From positions 186,001 to 250,000 of the forward strand of contig NZ_WPZL01000005.1 of assembly GCF_013031245.1 (NCBI RefSeq): 64,000 nt of DNA, given 5' to 3'. A program made the position numbers and the translations under genes. Each line of letters opens with the position of its first letter. Positions within the stretch are counted from its first letter, which is position 1. The DNA is from Ruegeria lacuscaerulensis (GTDB lineage: Bacteria; Pseudomonadota; Alphaproteobacteria; Rhodobacterales; Rhodobacteraceae). The notes under the pieces were generated by a model. It saw only the letters and a list, made by a program, of their open reading frames with translations, was not told the DNA's origin and did not search any database. Below, piece by piece: positions 10,029 to 20,349 of this stretch.

Positions 10029-11153
10029 TCAGCCCCGTGCCGCCGCCAGCGCCTTGGGCAGGGCGGTGGCAAAGGCATCCATATCGGCCGTCTCGCCACA
10101 GCTAACGCGGATACAGCGGTTCTGCGGGGCGGAAATGGGCATGCGTACAAAGATCCCCTGCGCGACCAGCGAGTCCAGAACGGCCTTGGCAAACTGTCCA
10201 TCCCGCCCGCAGTCGATGGCCACGAAATTGGTGGCCGAGGGCAAAGGCTCCAATCCATTCTCGCGCGCAATCTGCCCGATCCGATTCCGCGCCTCCACGA
10301 TCCGCGCCTGAACCCGTTTCAGCCAATCGGAATCCCGCAAAGCTGCCAGCGCCCCAGCCTGCGCGGCCCGGTTCATCCCGAAATGATTGCGAACTTTGTT
10401 GAAGGCGGCAATCAAACCCGGCGCAGCAATCGCATAGCCAACCCGTGCGCCCGCCATGCCGTAAACCTTTGAAAACGTGCGCAAACGGATTACCCGTGGA
10501 TCTTCAGCGTCAATGAGTGCTGCCGTGCCTTCCGGCGCGCATTCCACATAGGCCTCGTCCAGGACCAGCAGGCAGCCGTCGGGCAGCGCCTCCATCGCTG
10601 TCAAGATATCCGAACCCGAGTGCCAGCTACCCATGGGATTGTCCGGATTGGCAAGATAGACCAGCTTGGCGTCAACCTCGGATGCTTTGGCGATCAGCGC
10701 GGCCGGGTCTTCGTGATCGTCGCGATAGGGTACTTTGTGCAGCTCGCCGCCAAACCCTGCCACATGGTAGTTGAACGTCGGATAAGCTCCGTCCGAGGTC
10801 ACAACAGAGTCGCCGGTGCCGACAAGCAGCCGGACGAGATACCCCAACAGACCGTCAATTCCTTCACCCACAACAATATTCTCGGCTTTGACCCCGTGAT
10901 GATCTGCCAGAGCTTCGCGCAGGTCATGGTTCTCGGGATCGCCATACATCCAGATATCTGACGCCGCCATCGCCTCGATCGCACGGGGCGAGGGCCCGAA
11001 CACACTCTCATTCGCGCCCAGCCTTGCCGTAAACGGTGCGCCGCGCTGGCGCTCCTGAGTTTCGGGGCCGACAAAGGGCACGGTGGCGGGCAGAGACAAG
11101 GCAAGCGGGGTGTAACGTGGTTCAGCCATGCCGGCAGATAAACGCATGATCAC
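10029..11153 (-). CDS. Class I/II aminotransferase, histidinol-phosphate type
   Basis: This 374-residue fold type I PLP enzyme resembles histidinol-phosphate aminotransferase (HisC). The visible motifs are ANESVFGPSP near 47, YLANPDNPMGSW near 166-177, LVLDEAYVE near 197, and the PLP lysine K229 in RTFSKVYGMAGAR. An alternative start is the ATG at 11129, which would give 366 residues beginning MAEPRYTP; neither has a strong ribosome site. With no his genes nearby it may be a HisC paralogue that acts on another amino or keto acid such as an aromatic one. It is divergent from the enoyl-CoA hydratase gene. Confidence 0.85.
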   Translation of the reverse strand: MIMRLSAGMAEPRYTPLALSLPATVPFVGPETQERQRGAPFTARLGANESVFGPSPRAIEAMAASDIWMYGDPENHDLREALADHHGVKAENIVVGEGIDGLLGYLVRLLVGTGDSVVTSDGAYPTFNYHVAGFGGELHKVPYRDDHEDPAALIAKASEVDAKLVYLANPDNPMGSWHSGSDILTAMEALPDGCLLVLDEAYVECAPEGTAALIDAEDPRVIRLRTFSKVYGMAGARVGYAIAAPGLIAAFNKVRNHFGMNRAAQAGALAALRDSDWLKRVQARIVEARNRIGQIARENGLEPLPSATNFVAIDCGRDGQFAKAVLDSLVAQGIFVRMPISAPQNRCIRVSCGETADMDAFATALPKALAAARG

Positions 11154-11289
11154 TTGTCTGGCAACCTTGTGAAGCGCCGATGAGAAACGTGCTCAGTTGG
11201 TTGCCAACAATGTATTTGCCCTGACGTCGCAGTGGAACTTTCCCCGCCATTCGGGGCATGGTTGGCACAACAGGAATTGGGAGGTCCGC

Positions 11290-12072
11290 ATGTCACGCGT
11301 ATCCGTCGAATACAAAGATCACATCGCCCATGTCACGCTGACCCGTGGTGACAAGATGAATGCGCTGGACGATGCGATGTTCAAGGCGCTGCTTTCTGCA
11401 GGACAAGAGGTCGCCGCCTCGGATGTCCGTGCCGTGGTGTTGTCGGGCGAGGGCAAGAGCTTTTGCGCCGGTCTCGACATGGCCAGTTTTGCCGGGATGG
11501 CGCATATTGACCCGAAAGAATGGCTGATGGGCCGCAGCCACGACGATGCCAATGAAATGCAGGAGGTCGCGCTGATCTGGCGCCGTGTGCCGGTGCCGGT
11601 AATCTGCGCCATTCAGGGCGTGGCCTATGGGGGCGGGCTGCAAATTGCGCTGGGTGCTGATATCCGTATCGCGCACCCCGAGGCCAAGTTGTCCGTGATG
11701 GAGATGAAATGGGGTATAATCCCTGACATGGGCGGTATGGTGCTGCTGCCTGATCTGGTGCGCTCTGACGTACTGCGCCTGCTGACCTACACCGCGCGTC
11801 CCATCGGCGCACAACAGGCCGCCGACTGGGGTCTCGTCACCAAACTGTCCGACGATCCGCTGACCGAAGCGCTGGCTCTGGCGGAAGATATCGCTGGCAA
11901 AAGCCCCTCGGCCATCCGCGCCGCGAAACGTCTGATCGAGGTGGCCGAAACCAAGCCCCGCGCCGAAGTGCTGATGGAGGAATCCGCCGAGCAGGTCGAA
12001 CTTATCGGCAAGCCGGACCAGATGGAGGTTGTCACCGCGCAGATGCAGGGGCGCAAGCCAGAGTTCAAGTGA
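11290..12072 (+). CDS. Enoyl-CoA hydratase/isomerase (crotonase) family protein
   Basis: This 260-residue crotonase-fold enzyme starts MSRVSVEY after the ribosome site GGGAGG, which sets the start at 11290 rather than at 11197. The oxyanion-hole segments are KSFCAGLDMASFAG and VAYGGGLQIALGADIR. At the position where hydratases carry the second catalytic Glu the sequence reads IIPDMGG, with Asp. That change is found in isomerases and other crotonases, so plain enoyl-CoA hydration is not certain. It probably acts in fatty-acid or aromatic-acid degradation. It runs alone and is convergent with the DUF1992 gene, with adjoining stops. Confidence 0.85.
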   Translation: MSRVSVEYKDHIAHVTLTRGDKMNALDDAMFKALLSAGQEVAASDVRAVVLSGEGKSFCAGLDMASFAGMAHIDPKEWLMGRSHDDANEMQEVALIWRRVPVPVICAIQGVAYGGGLQIALGADIRIAHPEAKLSVMEMKWGIIPDMGGMVLLPDLVRSDVLRLLTYTARPIGAQQAADWGLVTKLSDDPLTEALALAEDIAGKSPSAIRAAKRLIEVAETKPRAEVLMEESAEQVELIGKPDQMEVVTAQMQGRKPEFK

Positions 12073-12405
12073 CTAGCGCATGAAAGCGCGCCGTGCGTCG
12101 CGGGCCATGTTATACCGCATCTCCAGATCGGCGATGCGGGCCATAGCCGCTTTGCGCGCATCCGGATCGGTCAGCAGCGCATAGTCCTTTCGGGCGGCGT
12201 CGAGCTTTTTCCTGATCTCGAACTCTTCAGGCAGCACCCCCGCTTGCGCCATGATCCGGTGCCCGGCAGCAAGGGCAGGGTCACTTTGCGCTTCCGAAGA
12301 CCGATCGGGTAGGGGTTTGCCTTCCCCCTCCAGACCCTGCAACTGGCCCTCGGCCTGTGCTTTTTTGATCTGGCGTTCAATGATTTTTCCAAGCGATCCA
12401 AGCAT
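12073..12405 (-). CDS. DUF1992 (DnaJ-C28-like conserved domain) protein
   Basis: This 110-residue, charged, mostly helical protein opens with LGKIIERQIKKAQAEGQLQG and contains GEGKPLPDR, the signature of DUF1992, the domain shared with the eukaryotic DNAJC28. It has no J domain, signal peptide or membrane segment. Its function is unknown; the family is thought to be chaperone-related only by name. It lies about 33 bases after the BenE-type transporter on the same strand and may be co-transcribed. Confidence 0.8.
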   Translation of the reverse strand: MLGSLGKIIERQIKKAQAEGQLQGLEGEGKPLPDRSSEAQSDPALAAGHRIMAQAGVLPEEFEIRKKLDAARKDYALLTDPDARKAAMARIADLEMRYNMARDARRAFMR

Positions 12406-12438
12406 GGTCAGAGTATATCCCGACCGAGCTACAAGCTG

Positions 12439-13602
12439 CTAGCGAAATCGGTTCGTCACAAGATAGGCCACGCCTCCCGCCAACAGCCCCCAGACCGCGG
12501 CGCCAAGACCAAGAACTGAAATGCCCGACGCAGTGATGGCAAAGGTCAGAATCGCGGCCTCTCGTTCGGCAGGCACTTCAAGCGCTGCATGTGTGGCATT
12601 TGCCAGCACCCCGATCAGTGCAATCCCTGTAACAGTGCCCATCAGCATGGGATCGGCATGTACCGCGAATCCGGTGATGGCCACTGCAAACACACCGAAA
12701 AGGCAGTAGAATACGCCGCCCATTACAGCCGACCAATAACGCTGATCAGGGTCGCGATGACTGTCCTCATTCGAACACATGGCAGCCGTGATAGCGGCAA
12801 GGCAGGTGGCCGGGGCTCCGAAAGGGGCCGACAGAATGCTGGCCGCGCCGACCGATGAAAACAGCCTGCCAGAAGCGGGCGAGTACCCAAAACTGCGCAT
12901 TACGGCGATGCCAGGGATGTTCTGAGTGGCCATGGTTACGATGAACAGAGGGATGCCAATGCCGATGACCGATGCGGCTGAAAATGTTGGCACCATCCAA
13001 ACCGGCGCAGCCATCAGATGGGCAGGTGTAACCGAGGTATCGCCTGCGTTCAGAACAACGACAATCGCTGCCGCGACGACGGCCGCCGGGACCGCGAACA
13101 GGCGGTTGATCCGCCCCGCGATGAACCAGGTCAGGATCACTGGTAACGCCTGCCAGGGCAATGCAACGGCGGCTTTAAAGGGTACGATACATAGTGGTAG
13201 CAATACCCCACCCAGCATCGCCTGCGCAATTGTCGTGGGGATCGCAGCTGCCAGTCGTCCCAACGGTCGCCAGAGACCCGCCAGCACCGTCAAAGCACCG
13301 GCACACAGGAATGCGCCAACCGCCTCGGGGAACCCGGTCGCTGGCATGGCGGAAACTGCTAGCAGCGCCACGCCCGGTGTCGACCACGCGACGCTGATTG
13401 GTTGCCGATACCACAGGCTCAGCCCGATGGCCGTCAGCCCCATGGTGACGGCTGCCACCATCAAACCCGATGCCGATTCCTGCGCAGTGGCCCCCATGGC
13501 CGCAAGTCCCTGAAGCACGATGGGGAATGAGCTGAAGAACCCGACCATGGCGACCACCAGCCCGGTTGAAACGGTTTGGATCGGGGGGAATGCACGTGCC
13601 AT
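12439..13602 (-). CDS. benE: BenE-family transporter
   Basis: This is a 387-residue inner-membrane protein with about 11-12 hydrophobic segments, of the BenE/YdcO family (benzoate:H+ symporter fold, related to the UraA/sulfate permease architecture). The opening TVSTGLVVAMVGFFSSFPIV and the conserved FGAPATCLAAITAAMCSNED segment support the family. I prefer the ATG at 13602, preceded by GAGGA, over upstream starts at 13623 and 13629 that lack a ribosome site. No aromatic degradation genes are adjacent, so the substrate is unproven. It follows valS on the same strand but is separated from it by a strong terminator. Confidence 0.85.
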   Translation of the reverse strand: MARAFPPIQTVSTGLVVAMVGFFSSFPIVLQGLAAMGATAQESASGLMVAAVTMGLTAIGLSLWYRQPISVAWSTPGVALLAVSAMPATGFPEAVGAFLCAGALTVLAGLWRPLGRLAAAIPTTIAQAMLGGVLLPLCIVPFKAAVALPWQALPVILTWFIAGRINRLFAVPAAVVAAAIVVVLNAGDTSVTPAHLMAAPVWMVPTFSAASVIGIGIPLFIVTMATQNIPGIAVMRSFGYSPASGRLFSSVGAASILSAPFGAPATCLAAITAAMCSNEDSHRDPDQRYWSAVMGGVFYCLFGVFAVAITGFAVHADPMLMGTVTGIALIGVLANATHAALEVPAEREAAILTFAITASGISVLGLGAAVWGLLAGGVAYLVTNRFR

Positions 13603-13671
13603 CGGGTCCTCGGGGGTTGTCATCTGCAATTGCTAACAAGGGTCGGTCGTTAGGGGCAACCTCTTTGAACA

Positions 13672-13707
13672 CAAAAGAAAACCCCGCTGCTACAGGGCGG
13701 CGGGGTT
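13672..13707 (-). terminator. Rho-independent terminator of valS
   Basis: Read on the minus strand, an 8-base stem AACCCCGC/GCGGGGTT with a 12-base loop is followed by the T-rich tail TTTTCTTTTG. It begins about 30 bases after the valS stop and ends before the benE start, so the two minus-strand genes are separate transcripts. Confidence 0.85.
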
Positions 13708-13716
13708 CGGAATTTA

Positions 13717-13737
13717 AGTATTTGGGAAAAGATGAAG
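13717..13737 (-). repeat. Post-stop repeat copy 1 (after valS)
   Basis: On the minus strand these 21 bases, starting CTTCATCTTT and ending CCCAAATACT, lie 1 base past the valS TGA. The same 21 bases occur right after the argD stop (27048-27068) in the same orientation relative to the gene. A copy with one mismatch lies inside the valS coding region at 16201. The identity is seen by direct reading; the role is unknown. Confidence 0.8.
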
Positions 13738-13738
13738 A

Positions 13739-16700
13739 TCAGGCGATTTCAGCCAGACGCGCGAGCGCCTCGTTCAGTTTTGCCTCTTCCTCTTCGCGGG
13801 CGGCTAGATTGGCTTTGGCTTCCGCGACAACCTCTTCCGGGGCCGAAGCCACGAATTTCGGGTTGTTCAGGCGACCGCGCAAGCCGCCGAGTTCCTTGGC
13901 CAGTTTGCCCTTGGCTTTCTCCAACCGTTCCTTTTCCGCGCCGATGTCGATGATGTCCGCCAGCGGCAGTCCGAAGGACGCACCGGGGGCGGCGATTGAG
14001 ATGGTGCCTTTGGGTAGTTCGTCGGCTTTAGTTAGGCTTTCAATCCGCGCCAGACGTTTGATCAGCGTCTCGTTGCGGTCCCATGCCGCCTGCCCGTTCG
14101 CGTCGATTTCAGTGACCAGCATTGGCACGTAAAGGCCAGCCGGAACCCGCATCTGCGCGCGGGCCGAACGGGTGTTTTCGATTACCGAGATCACCCAGTT
14201 CATCTCACGATCCGCGTCGGCGTCGATCAGGTTGGAGGCGTCATAAGTCGGCCAGTCGGCATGGACGACCAATTTCGCACGGCTGCCGGTCAGGCCCCAT
14301 AGCTCTTCGGTGATGAAGGGCATGATCGGGTGTAACAGGACCATGCACTGATCCAGAACCCAGCGCATGGTCGCGCGAGTCTCGGCCTGAGCCTCGGCGT
14401 CATCGCCTTGCAGCAGCGGCTTGGACAGTTCCACGTACCAGTCGCAGACTTTGCCCCAGACAAAGGCGTAAAGCCCGTTGGCCGCATCGTTGAATCGATA
14501 GCTTTCCAGCGCCGCATCGACTTCTTCCCGCACGCGTGCGGTTTCGCCGATGATCCAGCGGTTAACGGCCGCTTTGGGATTCAGTTCGGCAATGTCCAGT
14601 TGCGGCACGGCGTCGGTGAAGACCTCGTTCATCTCGGCAAAGCGGACGGCGTTCCACAGTTTGGTGCCGAAATTGCGGTAGCCAGTGATGCGTTCGCGGG
14701 ACAGTTTCAGCACGCCGCCAATCGCCGCCATCGAGGCGTTGGTAAAGCGCAGCGCATCTGCGCCGAATTCATCCACGATTTCCAGCGGGTCGATGACGTT
14801 GCCGGTGGTTTTGGACATCTTCTTGCCCTTCTCGTCGCGGACGAGCTGGTGCAGATAGACGGTGTGGAACGGGATCTGATCCACCACGGCCAGCTGCATC
14901 ATCATCATTCGGGCGACCCAGAAGAACAGGATGTCGAAGCCGGTGATCAGCACATCGGTCGGGAAATAGCGCTCCAGCTCCTCGGTCTGCTCGGGCCAGC
15001 CCAGCGTGCCGATGGGCCAGAGGCCGGAGGAGAACCAGGTATCAAGGACGTCAGGGTCGCGCCAGACCGGATAGATGAGCTTGGTCGGGTCCTGATCAAA
15101 GGCAAATTGCGCGAGGCTTTCTGCAAGCTGGTGAATTGCTTCGTGCTTGTCAGCCACCTCGACCACGGTGGAATGGCTGAGCGGGCTGGGGATGTTTGCG
15201 TTGTCGTCCAGGAATTTCTCGACGACCTCGTCGAAATCAGGCGCCGCATGCAGTACGTGGCCGCGATGCAACATCCCGCCATCGTTCAGCAAACGGCCGA
15301 GCGCAACAAGATCGAGGTTGCCGTCGTTTTCGCCGTCCCTGAAATCTTCTGCTGACAGATCGAGGCCATACCAAACCGGTATCTGATGCCCCCACCACAG
15401 CTGGCGCGATATGCACCAGGGTTCGATGTTTTCCAGCCAGTGGTAATAGGTCTTCTCGCCCGACTCCGGGATGATCTTGACGGTGCCATCCTTGACCGCA
15501 TCCAGCGCCGAACCGACGACCTTTTCCGCGTCGACGAACCACTGATCGGTCAGCATCGGCTCGATCACAACCTTCGATCGGTCGCCAAACGGCTGCATGA
15601 TCGGTTTGGATTCGACCAGCGGCACCAGTTTGTCTGCGCCCTCGTGATCGGGCTTCAGCGCAGTCGCGCCCAGACGCGCATCATCAGCGCGGGTCATGAC
15701 GGCCAGGCCTTCACTTGTGATTTCTTCGACCACTTTCGTGCGCGCTTCGAACCGGTCCAGCCCGCGCAGATGATCGGGCACCAGGTTGATCGCATCGATT
15801 TCACCTTCGGTAAAGGATTGACCGCGTGCGTATTGCCCTGCCTTGTAGGACTCGTTTGAATAGGGCGCACCATCGGCCCGCATGTGGCCGCGTGTGTCCA
15901 TCAGGCGATAGCAGGGAATGTTTCCGCGCTTGGCGACACCATAGTCGTTGAAGTCATGGGCTCCGGTGATCTTTACTGCGCCCGAGCCGAAATCAGGATC
16001 GGGGTATTCATCGGTGATGATCGGGATCTGGCGGCGGTGCTCTTTCGGACCAACCGGGATTTCGCAGAGTTTCCCAACGATTGGCGCGTAACGTTCATCC
16101 GACGGATGAACCGCAACCGCGCCATCGCCCAGCATGGTCTCGGGGCGTGTGGTGGCGATCGAGATATAATCCCGCTCTTCGCGGAAGATTACGTTCCCTT
16201 CTTCATCTTTTTCCAAATACTCATATGTCTCACCGCCCGCCAAGGGGTACTTAAAGTGCCACATATGCCCGGCGACTTCCAGGTTTTCGACCTCAAGGTC
16301 CGAGATTGCAGTCTCGAACTGCGGGTCCCAGTTGACCAGACGCTTTCCGCGATAGATCAGGCCTTTTTCGTACATATCGACGAAAACCTTGATCACTGCG
16401 TCATGGAAATTGGCCGAGTTCTCATGGCCCGTGCGCGGATCACCCACCGCACCGGCCATGGTAAACGCATTGCGCGACCAGTCGCAGGAGGAACCCAGAC
16501 GCTTGAGTTGCTCAATAATCGTGCCGCCGTATTCGCCTTTCCATTCCCAGACCTTCTCAAGGAATTTCTCACGCCCCAGTTCCCGGCGTCCGGGTTGTTG
16601 GGTGGCGGCCAGCATCTTTTCCACCTGCATCTGCGTGGCGATGCCCGCATGGTCCTGACCGGGTTGCCACAGGGTGTCAAAGCCGCGCATACGGTGCCAG

Positions 16701-16900
16701 CGGATCAGGATATCCTGCAGGGTATTGTTGAACGCATGGCCCACATGCAGCGCGCCTGTCACGTTGGGCGGCGGGATCATGATGGTAAAGCTCTCGTCGC
16801 GCGATTTGTTCGCGCCTGCCTTGAAGGCTCCGGCCTCTTCCCAGGCCTTGTAGATGCGGGCCTCGGCCTCGGCCGCGTTAAATGTCTTTTCCATCGCCAT
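13739..16900 (-). CDS. valS: Valyl-tRNA synthetase
   Basis: This class I synthetase charges tRNA-Val. It has 1053 residues, about 100 more than the E. coli enzyme. The HIGH motif is HVGH in [11 protein letters not shown] (about 50-60), the editing domain carries [10 protein letters not shown] (about 250), the zinc/anticodon region reads [11 protein letters not shown], and KMSKS is [11 protein letters not shown]-terminal coiled coil closes the protein ([19 protein letters not shown]). The start at 16900 has AGGA 8 bases upstream; an in-frame ATG at 16894 is possible. Extra length falls in the editing domain (around 222-242) and in a long insertion before DVLDTWFSS. It has its own terminator. 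Confidence 0.97.
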   Translation of the reverse strand: MAMEKTFNAAEAEARIYKAWEEAGAFKAGANKSRDESFTIMIPPPNVTGALHVGHAFNNTLQDILIRWHRMRGFDTLWQPGQDHAGIATQMQVEKMLAATQQPGRRELGREKFLEKVWEWKGEYGGTIIEQLKRLGSSCDWSRNAFTMAGAVGDPRTGHENSANFHDAVIKVFVDMYEKGLIYRGKRLVNWDPQFETAISDLEVENLEVAGHMWHFKYPLAGGETYEYLEKDEEGNVIFREERDYISIATTRPETMLGDGAVAVHPSDERYAPIVGKLCEIPVGPKEHRRQIPIITDEYPDPDFGSGAVKITGAHDFNDYGVAKRGNIPCYRLMDTRGHMRADGAPYSNESYKAGQYARGQSFTEGEIDAINLVPDHLRGLDRFEARTKVVEEITSEGLAVMTRADDARLGATALKPDHEGADKLVPLVESKPIMQPFGDRSKVVIEPMLTDQWFVDAEKVVGSALDAVKDGTVKIIPESGEKTYYHWLENIEPWCISRQLWWGHQIPVWYGLDLSAEDFRDGENDGNLDLVALGRLLNDGGMLHRGHVLHAAPDFDEVVEKFLDDNANIPSPLSHSTVVEVADKHEAIHQLAESLAQFAFDQDPTKLIYPVWRDPDVLDTWFSSGLWPIGTLGWPEQTEELERYFPTDVLITGFDILFFWVARMMMMQLAVVDQIPFHTVYLHQLVRDEKGKKMSKTTGNVIDPLEIVDEFGADALRFTNASMAAIGGVLKLSRERITGYRNFGTKLWNAVRFAEMNEVFTDAVPQLDIAELNPKAAVNRWIIGETARVREEVDAALESYRFNDAANGLYAFVWGKVCDWYVELSKPLLQGDDAEAQAETRATMRWVLDQCMVLLHPIMPFITEELWGLTGSRAKLVVHADWPTYDASNLIDADADREMNWVISVIENTRSARAQMRVPAGLYVPMLVTEIDANGQAAWDRNETLIKRLARIESLTKADELPKGTISIAAPGASFGLPLADIIDIGAEKERLEKAKGKLAKELGGLRGRLNNPKFVASAPEEVVAEAKANLAAREEEEAKLNEALARLAEIA
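16201..16222 (+). repeat. Near-identical repeat copy inside valS
   Basis: These 22 plus-strand bases begin CTTCATCTTTTT and match the post-argD repeat at 21 of 22 positions. They lie inside valS, whose minus-strand codons here read EYLEKDE (residues about 227-233), in a short stretch that looks like an insertion relative to the E. coli enzyme. The match is seen; descent from the repeat is inference. Confidence 0.6.
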
Positions 16901-16979
16901 CGGGTGCGTCCTGCGTCATCAATCTCGGGTCAGCGCCTGCAATAGCGAATGCGTGCGGGAAGGGGAAGGGTTTGCGCGG

Positions 16980-17894
16980 CTACATCCGGCTTGTTTTGGG
17001 GACATTTGATGCGGTTGTCCCATAGAGGTGCAGGCCTTCGGTCGCCCCTTGCGCCAGGGCTTTGGCCTGATCTGCCCGGATACGGGTGTACAAATCCAAT
17101 GCCTCGGCCGTAAACAACCCGGTCGGCGTTGGGATATGAATGAAATTTCCAACCCGGTCCTTGCCGCGCGCCAGTACCGCGTAATCACGATCCGCCACCT
17201 TTTGTTGCGCGTTTGGGTTCAGATACCGGATCGCCAACCCGATGCGCCGGTCGTCCGAAACGTTCGGCCCGGACCCATGGATCGTCAGACCATGATGCAG
17301 CGACATCTGGCCCGGTTGCAGTTCGATATGGGTTTTGTCCTTGTCTGCCACCTCAACAGCAACCTCTTGCCCACGCGACAGCAGGTTGTTGTCCGAAAAA
17401 GTATCGTTATGCGGCAGGATCGGGTTCTTGTGACTGCCCTTCACGAAGTCCATGCAACCGCTTTCGACGGTTGCAGGCGACAGGGCAACCCATGTCGTCA
17501 CCTGATCCGGCGTCTCGCCCATACCCCAATAGGTCAGGTCCTGATGCATACCGACCACCTGAGTCGTGTGCGGCTCCTTGATAAACAGTTCCGCCGACCA
17601 CAACAGCAGGTCCGGTCCCAGAACACCTTCAACTACATCCAGAACCCGTGGGTCCAGCGCGATGCGGGTAACAAGTGGCATGACCACATGGGCATTCACA
17701 CGCTTGTACATGTTCAGAGGCAGGGGCAGATCAGCTTGGCGCCAGTTTTCTTCGATCTGCTCCAGTTCCGCGCGAAACTGTGCGGTCTCAGTGGGCGAAA
17801 AGACAGTTATGGGAAAAGCGAACCCATCCTGCCAGTAGGTCTCGACAGTTTGGGCGTCCAAGCGTCCTTGCGTCAGTGTGATTGGTTCGGGCAT
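16980..17894 (-). CDS. Phytanoyl-CoA dioxygenase (PhyH) family protein
   Basis: This 304-residue protein has the non-heme Fe(II)/2-oxoglutarate oxygenase fold. The metal triad is visible as His117-x-Asp119 in GMHQDLTYWG and His206 in TIHGSGPN, with an Arg pair (DDRRIGLAIRY) that would hold 2-oxoglutarate. The family hydroxylates many small molecules, from phytanoyl-CoA to ectoine and phosphonates; the substrate here is not visible. The start has a good ribosome site (GGAGGTCACAC). It is divergent from the CoxL-like gene and stands alone. A second, different PhyH gene is at 29331. Confidence 0.9.
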   Translation of the reverse strand: MPEPITLTQGRLDAQTVETYWQDGFAFPITVFSPTETAQFRAELEQIEENWRQADLPLPLNMYKRVNAHVVMPLVTRIALDPRVLDVVEGVLGPDLLLWSAELFIKEPHTTQVVGMHQDLTYWGMGETPDQVTTWVALSPATVESGCMDFVKGSHKNPILPHNDTFSDNNLLSRGQEVAVEVADKDKTHIELQPGQMSLHHGLTIHGSGPNVSDDRRIGLAIRYLNPNAQQKVADRDYAVLARGKDRVGNFIHIPTPTGLFTAEALDLYTRIRADQAKALAQGATEGLHLYGTTASNVPKTSRM

Positions 17895-18057
17895 GTGTGA
17901 CCTCCGGCAGGCAGAACTATGCTGATAGCCTACGAATCCTATTTCGGCCTTCGCAATGCCGTTTACGACATCGGTGTCGCCGAACGCATATGTGTAGGGC
18001 GCTGGACTTCACGGGGTCCAGGGCTAGTGTCGCCTGAGGCAGTGACAGGAGCTTCCC

Positions 18058-20349
18058 ATGGAAAAGTTCGGCAAGAGCCAGCCGGTCAGACGGATCGAGG
18101 ATCAGCGCTTTCTGATCGGGCAGGGGCAATATATTGACGACGTCATACCCGAAAAAACCCTGTTCGCGGCCTTTTTCCGTAGCCCGGTTGCGCATGCGCA
18201 GATCGCCGCGCTGAATCTGGATGCCGCACGAGAGGCGGACGGCGTGCGGCTGGTTATGACCTTGGACGATCTGGCCGACGCGGGGATCGATACGGTCTTG
18301 AACGCCACAACAGTACGCAATCGGGATGGTTCTCACGCTGCTGCGCCCGATCGGCACATACTAGCGAAGGACCGGGTGCGTTTTGTTGGGGAACCGGTCG
18401 CCGTAGTGATCGCCGATACCCTGACGCAAGCGCGCGACGCGGTCGAACTGATCTGGATGGAGACCGATGACCTGCCCGCCAAGCTGGATGTAGATACGGG
18501 CGGCGAGGTTTTGCACCCGGAGGCTCCGGACAACCGCGCCTTTGACTGGGAGCTGGGTGATGAGACCGCGACCGAGGCCGCCTTTCAGGTCGCCGCACAT
18601 ACCGTATCGCTTAATGTGCAGGACAATCGGATTATCATCGCCTCGATCGAGCCGCGCGGTTGCCAGGCCATTTGGTCGGACGGGCGGCTGCATTTTGCCT
18701 ATGGCGGGCAGGGCGTCTGGGCGATGCGGGCCCAACTGGCGCAGAAGCTGAGGCTGGAGCCCGAGTTGATCCGCGTCACCACTCCGGATGTGGGCGGTGG
18801 GTTCGGTATGAAGGTGATGCCGTATCCCGAGTATTTCTGTGTCGCTGTCGCTGCGATGAAGCTGAGCCAACCCGTCCATTGGATGTCCGACCGGTCAGAG
18901 GCGATGCTGTCCGATCACCACGCCCGCGACCTGACATCCCTGGCCGAACTGGCCTTTGACGAAAATCACAAGATCACCGCCTACCGGGTGCACAGTAAGG
19001 TTAATCTGGGCGCCTATAACAGCCATTTTGGGCAGGCGATCCAAACGGACCTGTTCAGCAAGGTCCTGATGGGTGTCTACGACGTGCAGACCACCTATTT
19101 GCGGGCCGAAGGTTTCTACACCACCACCACTCAGGTTGACGCTTATCGCGGCGCGGGCCGACCAGAGGCGATTTATGTGCTGGAACGTGCCATCGATCGC
19201 GCAGCACGCGAGTTGGGTGTCGATCCGTGGGAACTGCGGCGCAAGAACTTCATTCGGCCCGAGAGTTTTCCCTACAAAACCTCTACAGGCGAGATCTATG
19301 ACGTAGGTGATTTCGATATGGTCCTGACTCGCGCAGACGAGCAGACGCAGGGCTTTGCCGCCCGCAAAGCCGCTGATGCGGAACGCGGCCTGATCCGAGG
19401 GCAGGGCCTTTGTTACTATATTGAAAGTATTTTGGGTGCCCCTTCCGAGAACGCGAAAATCGAATTCTCTGAGGATGGTACGGTGGCCCTTTGCGTGGGC
19501 ACCCAATCAAACGGGCAAGGGCACGAGACGGCCTATGCTCAGTTCCTGTCGGATCAGACGGGAGTCCCGGTAGATCGGATCAGTATTGTACAGGGTGACA
19601 GCGACCGGCTGGCGCATGGCGGCGGGACTGGTGGATCTCGGTCGGTCACGGTGCAGAGCACGGCAACGCTGGCCACAATCGACGTCATGATCGCCGCATT
19701 CACGCCTTATCTGGCCGATAAGATGGGGGTGGAGGAAGCAGATGTGACCTTTGACCACGAAACCTTCCGAGCGCCGGGATCGAACCTGACGCCAACGCTG
19801 ACCGAGGCTGCGGATATGGCGCGCGCAGACGGCCGTACAGACCTGTTGCTGCATGAATCCCGTGCCAATCTGGACGCTCGCAGCTATCCCAACGGTGCGC
19901 ATGTTGCCGAAGTCGTGATCGACCCTTGCACCGGAGAAACCCGGGTTGACCGTTATACCGTCGTTGACGATTTCGGCAATCTTATCAACCCGATGCTTGC
20001 TGAAGGGCAGGTGCATGGAGGGGTAGTGCAGGGCATCGGCCAGGCGCTGAGTGAACACGTTGTACATGATGCGCAAGGGCAACTGCTCACGGCTTCGTTG
20101 ATGGATTACGCCTTGCCCCGTGCGGCTGAGATACCCATGATTAAGTTTACCTCGGCGTCGGTACCTTCAACCTCCAACCCGATGGGGATGAAAGGATGTG
20201 GTGAGGCCGGCACCGTGGGCGCGCTGGCCGCTGTGGCAAACGCGGTTCAGGATGCGCTTTGGGATCACGGGGTGCGGCAGGCGGATATGCCTTTCACACC
20301 CCACAGAGTTTGGGAATTGCTGACGCATGTTTCTGTCGCGGCTGAGTAA
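18058..20349 (+). CDS. Form II CoxL-like molybdopterin-binding subunit (xanthine dehydrogenase family)
   Basis: This 763-residue catalytic subunit of the molybdenum hydroxylase family (CO dehydrogenase, aldehyde and purine oxidoreductases) opens GKSQPVRRIEDQRFLIGQGQ. It carries the form II signature AYRGAGR at about 361-367 in place of the AYRCSFR of true CO dehydrogenase, and ends with the catalytic Glu of GCGEAGTVGA (about 714). The small 2Fe-2S and medium FAD subunits that normally sit beside such a gene are missing: it is flanked by a divergent PhyH gene and followed by a DUF2235 gene. True CO oxidation is unlikely on motif grounds; an aldehyde or heterocycle substrate is more likely. Confidence 0.9.
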   Translation: MEKFGKSQPVRRIEDQRFLIGQGQYIDDVIPEKTLFAAFFRSPVAHAQIAALNLDAAREADGVRLVMTLDDLADAGIDTVLNATTVRNRDGSHAAAPDRHILAKDRVRFVGEPVAVVIADTLTQARDAVELIWMETDDLPAKLDVDTGGEVLHPEAPDNRAFDWELGDETATEAAFQVAAHTVSLNVQDNRIIIASIEPRGCQAIWSDGRLHFAYGGQGVWAMRAQLAQKLRLEPELIRVTTPDVGGGFGMKVMPYPEYFCVAVAAMKLSQPVHWMSDRSEAMLSDHHARDLTSLAELAFDENHKITAYRVHSKVNLGAYNSHFGQAIQTDLFSKVLMGVYDVQTTYLRAEGFYTTTTQVDAYRGAGRPEAIYVLERAIDRAARELGVDPWELRRKNFIRPESFPYKTSTGEIYDVGDFDMVLTRADEQTQGFAARKAADAERGLIRGQGLCYYIESILGAPSENAKIEFSEDGTVALCVGTQSNGQGHETAYAQFLSDQTGVPVDRISIVQGDSDRLAHGGGTGGSRSVTVQSTATLATIDVMIAAFTPYLADKMGVEEADVTFDHETFRAPGSNLTPTLTEAADMARADGRTDLLLHESRANLDARSYPNGAHVAEVVIDPCTGETRVDRYTVVDDFGNLINPMLAEGQVHGGVVQGIGQALSEHVVHDAQGQLLTASLMDYALPRAAEIPMIKFTSASVPSTSNPMGMKGCGEAGTVGALAAVANAVQDALWDHGVRQADMPFTPHRVWELLTHVSVAAE

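Noticed and set aside
14408..15355. 315-codon plus-strand frame inside valS
   Set aside because: It lies wholly opposite valS, has no recognisable domain and mirrors valS codons.
18058..20349. True CO dehydrogenase large subunit
   Set aside because: The active-site loop reads AYRGAGR (form II) and not AYRCSFR, and the small and medium subunits are missing.
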